NCBI GenBank assembly: GCA_031400955.1
Contig: JANNQW010000413.1
Span: forward strand, 1-9,228
DNA length: 9,228 nucleotides
Reading direction: 5' to 3'
From: VFKE01 sp031400955
Lineage (GTDB): Bacteria > Verrucomicrobiota > Verrucomicrobiia > Verrucomicrobiales > Verrucomicrobiaceae
Position numbers and translations under genes: made by a program. The notes under the pieces were generated by a model. It was not told the origin of the DNA. It made no database searches and was given only the letters and a program-made list of their open reading frames with translations. Below, piece by piece: positions 1 to 5,575 of this stretch; within the stretch, counting starts at the first letter, position 1, and every line of letters starts with the position of its first letter.

Positions 1-158
1 CCAAGGGATCTTGGCTGCCGCGTTCATGGGAAGGGCCTGTGGATGCTTTTTATCGTCCTGCATTTTGGCTGTATACTCAGCCGCCCCTCAAGAAAATTAG
101 TTATAGATGGGATGAGTTTTGGATGCGGATTCTGGATGTTCCACTCCCGGTTTACTGA
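1..158 (+). CDS. Small single-pass membrane protein, copy 1 (3' part only)
   Basis: The open frame enters from the left window edge and stops at TGA 156-158. It is the C-terminal ~51 residues of the same protein encoded at 248-520 and 624-896; the N-terminus and membrane segment lie outside the window. The reading starts at position 3 with KGSWLPRSWEGP and keeps the family signature seen in the complete copies: W-x-x-P, F-Y-R-P-A, W-L-Y, Q-P-P-L, R-W-D-x-F-W and I-L-D near the end. Its first ~40 bases are almost identical to 363-402 of copy 2, while the region corresponding to copy 3 is quite different. Function is unknown; I do not recognise the family. Confidence 0.7.
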   Translation, partial: KGSWLPRSWEGPVDAFYRPAFWLYTQPPLKKISYRWDEFWMRILDVPLPVY

Positions 159-247
159 CCCATCCCGACTGACCCGGCCCCGTCTGCGCCTTACCACATC
201 CGCTGTCATTCATCCTTCAGCCCTCATCCTTTCCCAGCCCTCCCGCC

Positions 248-520
248 ATGTCAGAAGAAGCACCGCACAAGTCCCACGCCACGGGTTGGATCATCAGCGT
301 CCTAGTGGCGGTGGTGTTGTATCTTGGGAGTGCTGATCCTGTCCTCTGGTGCTTTTACAGCCCCAAGGGATCTTGGCTGCCGCGTTCATGGAAAGAGCCT
401 GTGAGTGTTTTTTATAGGCCTGCAACGTGGCTGTGGAATCAGCCGCCCCTCGATAGAATTTTAGGTAGATGGCAAGAATTTTGGATGCGGATTCTGGATG
501 TTTCATTCCCGGGTTCCTGA
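248..520 (+). CDS. Small single-pass membrane protein, copy 2
   Basis: A complete 90-residue protein of unknown function. Residues 1-13 are hydrophilic with His and Lys (MSEEAPHKSHATG). Residues 14-36 form one hydrophobic segment, probably a membrane anchor. The remaining ~54 residues are rich in Trp, Phe and Pro (SWLPRSW, VFYRPATWLW, RWQEFWMRILD). With basic residues before the segment, an N-in topology with the tail outside is plausible, but this is inference. The start is chosen because copy 3 has an ATG at the same place followed by a near-identical N-terminus; no Shine-Dalgarno precedes it. The 5' half is almost identical to copy 3 and the 3' half to copy 1, so the gene looks like a recombinant. 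A superinfection, immunity or envelope role can be imagined, but nothing in the sequence proves one. Confidence 0.72.
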   Translation: MSEEAPHKSHATGWIISVLVAVVLYLGSADPVLWCFYSPKGSWLPRSWKEPVSVFYRPATWLWNQPPLDRILGRWQEFWMRILDVSFPGS

Positions 521-570
521 CCCATCCCGGCAGACTCGGCCCCGTCTGCGCCTTACCACATCCGCTGTCA

Positions 571-598
571 TTCATCCTTCATCCTTCATCCTTCAGCC
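571..598 (+). repeat. TTCATCC heptamer microsatellite
   Basis: TTCATCC occurs three times head to tail (571-577, 578-584, 585-591), followed by the variant TTCAGCC (592-598). The equivalent place in the first spacer (209-222) has only one TTCATCC followed by TTCAGCC. The tract ends 25 bases before the ATG at 624, so a change in copy number would alter the leader of copy 3. This fits slipped-strand expansion. Confidence 0.75.
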
Positions 599-623
599 CT
601 CGCCTTTCCCATCTACTGCCGCC

Positions 624-896
624 ATGTCAGAAGCCACACCGCACAAGTCCCACGCCACGGGTTGGATCATCAGCGTCCTAGTGGCGGTGATGTTGTATAT
701 GGGGAGTGCGTTCCCGGTCATATATTCCTTTCGCAGCTCCATGGGGCCGTTGCTTCCGGGTGAATGGGAAGAGCCATTAAAGTCTTTTTATAAGCCGGCA
801 GCGTGGCTGTGGCATCAGCCGCTTTTGAAGAAAGCTAGGGATCGATGGGACGGATTTTGGTTGAGCATCCTGGATGAGCATTCTGATTTTCTATAA
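624..896 (+). CDS. Small single-pass membrane protein, copy 3
   Basis: A complete 90-residue paralogue of the product at 248-520, with exactly the same length. Its frame stays open further upstream to 498, but the ATG at 624 matches the start of copy 2 and the upstream part is the conserved spacer. Codons 6-22 are identical at base level to copy 2. From about residue 29 on the protein diverges (SFRSSMGPLLPGEWEEP) but keeps the pattern W-x-E-P, F-Y-K-P-A-x-W-L-W, Q-P, R-W-D-x-F-W and I-L-D. The same length with a constant head and variable tail suggests selection on the tail or repeated gene conversion. It is the last copy of the array; no further copy follows before the tRNA. Function is unknown. 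Confidence 0.72.
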   Translation: MSEATPHKSHATGWIISVLVAVMLYMGSAFPVIYSFRSSMGPLLPGEWEEPLKSFYKPAAWLWHQPLLKKARDRWDGFWLSILDEHSDFL

Positions 897-1066
897 GAAT
901 GGTAGGGACGGTGGGGCGTGGTGAAAAATGGGCTTTCACTAGGTAAATCCATTGCACGCTAATTGCACGTTAAGGTGCATTTTGTGGCATTATTCGTGCA
1001 TTTAGCTGCACCGTGGAACTCACGCCCTTCGCGGGCTTTTCAATCGTAACTCGTTGATACTCTAGG
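897..1066. other. Non-coding gap with TGCAC motif cluster
   Basis: No credible gene is visible between the small-protein array and the tRNA. Within 951-1011 the pentamer TGCAC or its complement GTGCA recurs. ATTGCACG appears at 951-958 and 962-969 (11 bp apart, about one helical turn), GTGCA at 975-979 and 996-1000, and TGCAC at 1007-1011. The direct and inverted copies could be binding sites for a dimeric protein or form alternative hairpins. The gap is the 3' flank of both the array and the tRNA, so an operator role is not obvious. Confidence 0.45.
1024..1040 (+). terminator. Weak candidate terminator hairpin
   Basis: GCCC (1024-1027) pairs with GGGC (1033-1036) around a 5-base loop and is followed by TTTT. 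The stem is only 4 bp and lies ~130 bp past the last + strand gene, so it may end transcription of the small-protein array but could be chance. Confidence 0.25.
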
Positions 1067-1151
1067 TGGTGCTCGGGAGGGGACTCGAACCCCTAAGCCT
1101 TGCGGCACAGGATCCTTAATCCTGCGCGTATACCAATTCCGCCACCCGAGC
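1067..1151 (-). tRNA. tRNA-Leu, anticodon AAG
   Basis: Read on the - strand, the acceptor stem GCTCGGG pairs perfectly with CCCGAGC, followed by discriminator A and an encoded CCA (1067-1069). The D arm, a long class II variable arm (GCC-GCAA-GGC) and a 5-bp T stem around TTCGAGT are all present. The long variable arm and overall sequence are those of tRNA-Leu. The anticodon stem CAGGA/TCCTG encloses the 7-base loop TTAAGGA, so positions 34-36 are AAG (1117-1115), which reads CUU and, if A34 is deaminated to inosine, also CUC. In most bacteria the CUY leucine tRNA has GAG, so this A34 is unusual. Length is 85 bases. Confidence 0.95.
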
Positions 1152-1172
1152 TTGAATTTTGGAAGGGCGCGG

Positions 1173-1200
1173 AACTAATCCAGTGCAGAGGACAATGCAA
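1173..1200 (-). promoter_or_regulatory. Candidate tRNA promoter
   Basis: On the - strand TTGCAT (1200-1195) and TTAGTT (1178-1173) are 16 bases apart, and the second hexamer ends 21 bases before the tRNA 5' end. The -35 match is good and the -10 match poor, so this is only a plausible promoter. The tRNA could also be reached by read-through from the GYF gene 82 bp upstream. Confidence 0.28.
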
Positions 1201-1233
1201 CTACACAATTCGTGAAATGTAATCCTTTCTGGT

Positions 1234-1779
1234 TCAGTTGGGCTCGGTGCCTGTAGCCTCGATGAACTGCTGGCGGAGGCTTTGAGCCGCATCATGCCAG
1301 CGGACGATTTCACGCTGTAGATCCATGTTCTGTCTTTCCAGCCATGCGCAGCGCTCCTGCATCTGCTGACTCTCGCCGGGAGTGGCGGCCGAGTTGTCGG
1401 CGACAGGAGCGATCTCCTGTGAGCCGCGGACGCGTTGCGGACTGTCCATGAAGAATGCCAATTCATTGATCCGGGTCTTGGTGTTCTCGAAGGTATTGAT
1501 GACCGTTGTCCGCTCATCAATCTCTCCGGTGGCGAGAAATTCCTGCAAAGTGCCAACGCTAGTGGGGCCGTAGAGAAATCCGTCGGGCATTTCGACCAGC
1601 CAGTCCATTTGAAGTTCAGTTATCATGGGCGCACGCTGCCAGGATATCCGGTTGTCCTTGGAGACGCGATCCATGGGGGAGATTTTCGCTTCTGCTGCCC
1701 AAGTGCGAAGCTGGCTGAGGGGAGCAGGTCCGAAAACCTCGTTTTCACTGACTTTGAGAAGATACCACTGAGTTTCCAT
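1234..1779 (-). CDS. Cytoplasmic protein with two GYF_2-like domains and coiled coil
   Basis: A 181-residue protein without a signal peptide or membrane segment. Residues 4-50 look like a GYF_2 domain: W5-Y6 at the start, the F-G-P turn at 16-18, then L-x-x-L-R-x-W-A-A-E and I-S-P-x-D, the common 'question, go left or right' pattern of this family. Residues 60-95 repeat it in weaker form (W60, Y70-G71-P72, L78, G85-x-I87). Residues ~138-172 are charged and heptad-like (ERCAWLERQNMDLQREI) and probably form a coiled coil. GYF-type domains usually bind proline-rich peptides or act as protein-protein adaptors; the partner here is unknown. The ATG at 1779 fits the family start METQWY. An in-frame GTG at 1797, six codons earlier, has GGAGG 4 bases upstream and may be the true start. 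Confidence 0.8.
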   Translation of the reverse strand: METQWYLLKVSENEVFGPAPLSQLRTWAAEAKISPMDRVSKDNRISWQRAPMITELQMDWLVEMPDGFLYGPTSVGTLQEFLATGEIDERTTVINTFENTKTRINELAFFMDSPQRVRGSQEIAPVADNSAATPGESQQMQERCAWLERQNMDLQREIVRWHDAAQSLRQQFIEATGTEPN

Positions 1780-1797
1780 GGTGAAAATACTACGCAC

Positions 1798-1806
1798 AAA
1801 TCCTCC
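1798..1806 (-). promoter_or_regulatory. GGAGG ribosome binding site before alternative GTG start
   Basis: GGAGG at 1806-1802 is followed by ATTT and then GTG at 1797. It is the only strong Shine-Dalgarno I noticed before a gene here, and it favours the GTG over the ATG at 1779, which would be 22 bases away. The 4-base spacing is short, so the choice stays open. Confidence 0.4.
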
Positions 1807-1887
1807 GGGCGGCCAACCCTAAATTTAAGAATCCGTCACGGTGCAAAATCGGGCTGGTAGGGCTGGATGATATGCTTATGTTGCAAC

Positions 1888-2565
1888 ATGAGAAACGTCC
1901 GCATTATCGGCGCACTACGACTCATGGGAATCGTTGTGCTGCAGGCTGTCGGGTCCATCTTGCTCACCGGTTGTCAGTCCACGCCCGGGAAGGAGGAAAA
2001 ATCGGCGGACAAAAAAACCATCCATGCCACACCGGATGAGGCCGGCGGGGCTGACATTGGATTTCTTCTCTCAATGAACTACGGCGAGGCCAGGGCGCTG
2101 AGTCCGCGGAGTCTGGAACTGCCGCCGTATTACAAGGTTGCGGCTGACGAGATTACCGTGGTTTCGACCAAGTCTGACGGAACCCCCAAGAAGGTGCGGG
2201 CGAAAGGACATGTGTTTTTGCAGATCGATTATCGTGAGGAACTCATCGGGCTGGGGCAGGAGGCATTGATCGGTGGCGGCGAGGTGATTCTTCGTGGCAG
2301 ACCGTTGTTGCGTCGTGGACGCAGTGTGGTGGAGGGGTTGGCGGATCGCACCGTTTTCTATATCGAAGGAGTGCGGCTGCAAGTGATCGGTCTGCACCGG
2401 ATCACGAGCGAAAGCGGGGTGACGCCTGAATGGCGTGGTTCCTGGAAGGACGGGCCCAACCCATTGCTGCCCGCCCTGTCGCCCGAGGACATTCCCAAAG
2501 AAATGCGGGCTTCGCCGTTGTTGCCGCCGCCGTCGAAGGATGATCTTCCGAAGTCGTCGCGGTAA
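1888..2565 (+). CDS. Lipoprotein with OstA/LptA-like segment
   Basis: A 225-residue predicted lipoprotein. The N-terminus has Arg residues, a hydrophobic stretch and the lipobox L-T-G-C with Cys29, so it should be exported and lipid-anchored. The start at 1888 gives a normal lipoprotein leader; an earlier ATG at 1867 would add MICLCCN. The middle (residues ~85-165) contains the order ADEITVVS, VRAKGHVFL, GGGEVILRGRPLLRRG and YIEGVRLQV. This resembles the repeating beta-strand pattern of OstA/LptA/LptC proteins that carry lipopolysaccharide across the periplasm, where a 'G-x-V ... V-x-L-x-G-x-P' rhythm is usual. That assignment is inference from pattern only. The C-terminus is Pro-rich (PLLPALSPEDIPKEM, PLLPPPSKDDLPK) and probably extended. 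It is divergent from the GYF gene (108 bp between starts) and convergent with the sulfatase operon (25 bp between stops). Confidence 0.75.
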   Translation: MRNVRIIGALRLMGIVVLQAVGSILLTGCQSTPGKEEKSADKKTIHATPDEAGGADIGFLLSMNYGEARALSPRSLELPPYYKVAADEITVVSTKSDGTPKKVRAKGHVFLQIDYREELIGLGQEALIGGGEVILRGRPLLRRGRSVVEGLADRTVFYIEGVRLQVIGLHRITSESGVTPEWRGSWKDGPNPLLPALSPEDIPKEMRASPLLPPPSKDDLPKSSR

Positions 2566-2590
2566 CCTGAGGCGCTTCTTCCGCGGAGGC

Positions 2591-4150
2591 TCACTTCAAA
2601 CTGTCCGGTGGCGGAAAATTACGGATCGGATTGTAGCGTGAATAGGTTTCCCAGATGGCGCCGTTGCCTTGGACACGTGGATCGCCTGTCATTTGAAGGT
2701 GGTTCATGAGTTGCCCGGATAATTCCTGTTTTGTTTTTTTAAACGCCGGGTCCGCCGCCAGGTTTTGAAGGCAACCAGGATCTTTGGTGATGTCGAACAA
2801 TTCGTCGGCGGGCCGTTTGGCGACGGCGAGCTGGAAATATTTGCCCAGCGCAGGGACATCGTGATTGCTCACGAGAAGTTCCAGCGTGGGGCAGGGGTCG
2901 ATGTCGCAGTAGGCACCGTGCATGGGGCCGAGGCTGCCGTCGGATTGGACGATGCGCGGATCGCCGGCAGGCCAGCGATTGGGTTCAAAGTTGTGGATGT
3001 AAAGATATTGCGAGGTGCGCAGGGCGCGCTGGGGATAGCCCAAGTCGTTGTAGCGCGATGATGCGTGACGCTCACGCGCGGCCCACGCGATGTTGCGCGC
3101 GGGATCCACGAGACCCTGCTTCGTCGAGGTGAGAGTGCCAAGGATGCTGTGCCCTGAAAGCTGACTTTTCTCCGTTGGCTTGGTGCCGGTGGCTTCGAGC
3201 ATGGTGGCGGTCAAGTCCACGAAACCGACGATGTCGTCCACGGTGCGCCCGCCGGGCACCTTGGCGCCCCAGCGGATGGCCAGTGGCACATGAATGCCAT
3301 GTTCGTAGCAGTTAGCCTTGGCACGCGGGAAGGACATGCCGTTGTCGGCGGTTACGATGACCAACGTGTTGTCCAGTTCACCTGCCGCTTCCAGCAGCTT
3401 CAGCATCCGGTCCAGTTGAGCATCGAACCACTCGATTTCAGTGCAGTAATCCAGGATGTCACTGCGCACTTCCGGTGTGTCGGGGAGGAACGGCGGCACG
3501 ACAGCGTCTTCCAATCGTTTGCCGGATTTCAGGCCCGAGCCTTTTTCATAAGCGCGGTGCGGTTCGGCCGCGCCATACCAGAAGCAGAACGGCTGAACCT
3601 TGGTGCGCGTGGAAAGGAAGTCCTCGAAGTTGCCTGCGTAATCATTGATGCTGATGCTTGTGTTTGGTGGTGTGTGCTTGCGCTTGCTGAACTCAGGGCC
3701 CGCCGGATTGCGGGTGCGTCCGCTCACTTTCCAATTTCCCGGCCCCCAGCCCTTGCCGGTGTAGCCCACGGCGTAACCTTCAGCTTCGAGCAGATCTGGA
3801 AACACGGCATATTTTGCCGGGAAACTGCCGTAATGCGTGCCAGCTTGCTCGAGCTGCCAAGTGTGACGGCCGGTTAGCAATGCAGCCCGGCTGGGACTGC
3901 AACCGGGCGATGCTGCGAAGCCGTTGCGGAACAGGATGCCCTCGCGCGCAACCCGGTCGAAAGCCGGCGTGCGAACCGCTTTGCATCCTGCTGCCGAAGT
4001 GTGCAGGAAGGATTGATCGTCCGAAATGGCGATGAGAATGTTCGGGCGCGGATTTGGCGGTGCTGATGCATCGGGCAAAGCGGCATGTCCGATTACTCCG
4101 AAGGCCAGCACAACCAAAGCGATGGTGGAAAGCAGCCGGGGCGTGAGCAT
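2591..4150 (-). CDS. Exported sulfatase, sulfamidase-like (operon gene 4)
   Basis: A 519-residue type I sulfatase that hydrolyses sulfate esters or sulfamates after conversion of its Cys to formylglycine. The start at 4150 gives a clean signal peptide (hydrophobic 6-24, cleavage near A-x-A) and leaves 13 bp to the preceding gene; the open frame extends to 4237 but would then overlap it. D44-D45 in ISDDQS bind the metal, and C84-S-P-S-R88 is the formylglycine motif followed by AALLTGR. K136 lies in YTGKGWG, where most sulfatases have GKWH. H198 is in EPHRAYEKG, and D269-N270-G in TADNGMSFPRAK. The last motif, together with VPLAIRW and the ending AIWETYSRYNPIRNFPPP, resembles the N-sulfoglucosamine sulfohydrolase group (SulfAtlas S1_8-like), an assignment made from memory of motifs. 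It is the last gene of the operon, and the lipoprotein gene converges on it. Confidence 0.9.
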   Translation of the reverse strand: MLTPRLLSTIALVVLAFGVIGHAALPDASAPPNPRPNILIAISDDQSFLHTSAAGCKAVRTPAFDRVAREGILFRNGFAASPGCSPSRAALLTGRHTWQLEQAGTHYGSFPAKYAVFPDLLEAEGYAVGYTGKGWGPGNWKVSGRTRNPAGPEFSKRKHTPPNTSISINDYAGNFEDFLSTRTKVQPFCFWYGAAEPHRAYEKGSGLKSGKRLEDAVVPPFLPDTPEVRSDILDYCTEIEWFDAQLDRMLKLLEAAGELDNTLVIVTADNGMSFPRAKANCYEHGIHVPLAIRWGAKVPGGRTVDDIVGFVDLTATMLEATGTKPTEKSQLSGHSILGTLTSTKQGLVDPARNIAWAARERHASSRYNDLGYPQRALRTSQYLYIHNFEPNRWPAGDPRIVQSDGSLGPMHGAYCDIDPCPTLELLVSNHDVPALGKYFQLAVAKRPADELFDITKDPGCLQNLAADPAFKKTKQELSGQLMNHLQMTGDPRVQGNGAIWETYSRYNPIRNFPPPDSLK

Positions 4151-4163
4151 GACTTCGAGGATT

Positions 4164-5552
4164 TCAGTTTTGCTGTTTCTTATTTTTCCGTCGCGGAGCA
4201 GGGCCGGGTTCAGCGCCATCACTGTCGCCACCATCACTACCCCAGAGCGGCTTGACGTTTCCAGTATTCCACGCGTCCCACCTGGTCTGAAGCTCCTTCA
4301 CTTTGTCGGGCAAGGTGGCGGCGAGATCCTTCGTTTCGCCGAGATCGCTGGCAAGGTTGTAGAGCCTGGCGGCGGTGACGCCTTGATTCATTTTTCCAGT
4401 TAGAGTGTCGGCATTCTTATCGTAGCGGACGAGTTTGTAATCACCCGCGCGAATGGCCATTTGCCCGCCGAAGCGCCAGTAAAGCGCGTCGTGCGGGCTG
4501 CCTGTCTTCTGACTGATGAGGAAGGGGAGCAAGTTCACACCTTCAAGCTTCCATTCGGGTTTCAGTTCAAGGCCCGCAGCCGCAAGCGCGGTGGCATGGA
4601 AGTCGAGCTGGATGGCAGGCGACTCGAAGACGCCGGGCTTCACTTGACCGGGCCACGACACGATGAACGGCACATGGATGCCGCCTTCCAGCGTGGTGCG
4701 CTTGGACCCCCGCAATGGCTCATTGCGCGAAGCGTTGACAGTGACACCCGGCATCGTCGGGCCGCCATTGTCGCTTGTGAACATCACCAAGGTGTTTTTT
4801 TCAAGTCCGGTCTCAATGAGCTTTTGGCGCACCCTGCCGATCGCCTCATCCATGGCGAGCATCATGGCGGCGTAGGTGCGGCGGCGGGGATCGGTGATCT
4901 GCGGAAATTTAGCCAGGCGCTCGTCGGTGGCCTGCATGGGTGTGTGGACGGCGTTGAAGGCGAGATAAAGGAACCACGGCTGCTTCTTATGGTTTTCGAT
5001 AAATGAAATTGCCTCGCGACCGAAGGCGTCGGTGGTGTAATCCATTTCCGTGACGGGTGTTGTGCCGCGCAGGATGCTGGTGGACTTGAAATAATCGTGT
5101 CCGCCGCCTAGGAATCCGAAGAAGTCGGTGAAGCCGCGCTGCTGGGGATGCATGGCCGTGTTGGAACCCAGATGCCACTTGCCCACCAGACCGGTGGCAT
5201 AGCCTGCCGCTTTGAGCCGGTCGGCGATGGTGTTCTCGCTGACCGGCAGCCCCTGCACTGCGCCGCCGGGATTGAACTCGCGGCCGAAGCGCGTCTGGTA
5301 GCGACCCGTGAGCAGGCCCGCCCGCGTCGGCGAACAATACGGGCCGCTGACGTAGCCATTAGTGAATCGCATGCCGGACGCCGCGAGCGCATCCAGATTT
5401 GGAGTGGGAATTTCCTTGCAGCCGTGAAAACCCACGTCGGCATAGCCCATGTCATCGCCGACGATGATGAGGATGTTGGGTTGCGCGGCAAACATGCCCG
5501 TCGCTGCGAAACACACGCCTGCAATCAAGATGACCTTTTGAATTGAGTTCAT
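4164..5552 (-). CDS. Exported arylsulfatase (operon gene 3)
   Basis: A 462-residue type I sulfatase with a signal peptide (hydrophobic 7-22, cleavage likely after FAA at 21-23). Active-site elements in order: D33-D34 (VGDDMGYADVG), formylglycine motif C73-S-P-T-R77 followed by AGLLTGR, K125 and H127 (GKWHLG), H203 (AVHTP), D261-N262-G (SDNGG) and K284 (LRGSK) next to EGGIHVP. All expected catalytic and calcium ligands are present, so the enzyme should be active once matured. The core is compact, and the C-terminus carries a low-complexity tail of ~25 residues (GGDSDG, then RRKNKKQQN) which most sulfatases lack and which resembles that of the gene at 5576-7240. The gap to that upstream gene is 23 bp with no visible Shine-Dalgarno. 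The exact substrate cannot be read from the sequence. Confidence 0.92.
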   Translation of the reverse strand: MNSIQKVILIAGVCFAATGMFAAQPNILIIVGDDMGYADVGFHGCKEIPTPNLDALAASGMRFTNGYVSGPYCSPTRAGLLTGRYQTRFGREFNPGGAVQGLPVSENTIADRLKAAGYATGLVGKWHLGSNTAMHPQQRGFTDFFGFLGGGHDYFKSTSILRGTTPVTEMDYTTDAFGREAISFIENHKKQPWFLYLAFNAVHTPMQATDERLAKFPQITDPRRRTYAAMMLAMDEAIGRVRQKLIETGLEKNTLVMFTSDNGGPTMPGVTVNASRNEPLRGSKRTTLEGGIHVPFIVSWPGQVKPGVFESPAIQLDFHATALAAAGLELKPEWKLEGVNLLPFLISQKTGSPHDALYWRFGGQMAIRAGDYKLVRYDKNADTLTGKMNQGVTAARLYNLASDLGETKDLAATLPDKVKELQTRWDAWNTGNVKPLWGSDGGDSDGAEPGPAPRRKNKKQQN

Positions 5553-5575
5553 TTGTTTCGTGGTTCACATCACAC

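Larger units (their letters stand above)
1..896 (+). repeat. Tandem gene array, period 362 and 376 bp
   Basis: Gene plus spacer is repeated about 2.4 times. Stop codons lie at 158, 520 and 896, giving periods of 362 and 376 bp. The spacers (159-247 and 521-623) share a long block beginning CGGCCCCGTCTGCGCCTTAC and running through ACATCCGCTGTCATTCATCC. Spacer lengths are 89 and 103 bp, and the 14-bp difference is exactly two heptamers. The array probably continues to the left of the window. Confidence 0.85.

Noticed and set aside
571..598. Heptamer run as a CRISPR-like array
   Set aside because: The units are head to tail without spacers and too short; it is a simple microsatellite.
498..623. 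N-terminal extension of the third small protein from an ATG at 498
   Set aside because: This part lies in the 3' end of copy 2 and the conserved spacer; the ATG at 624 matches the start of copy 2.
1..896. Tandem array as an insertion sequence or transposon
   Set aside because: No transposase, terminal inverted repeats or target duplication is visible; the repeats coincide with gene plus spacer.
1116..1556. 146-residue - strand open frame
   Set aside because: It runs through the tRNA gene and is out of frame with the GYF_2 protein, which has recognisable domains; its composition (Arg/Ser-rich) is that of a shifted frame.
2566..2590. Bidirectional terminator between the convergent lipoprotein and sulfatase genes
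   Set aside because: I could not build a stem longer than 3-4 pairs, and there is no T run on either side.
4151..4237. N-terminal extension of the sulfatase at 2591-4150
   Set aside because: It would overlap the preceding gene by 74 bp and put 29 residues ahead of a clean signal peptide starting at the 4150 ATG.
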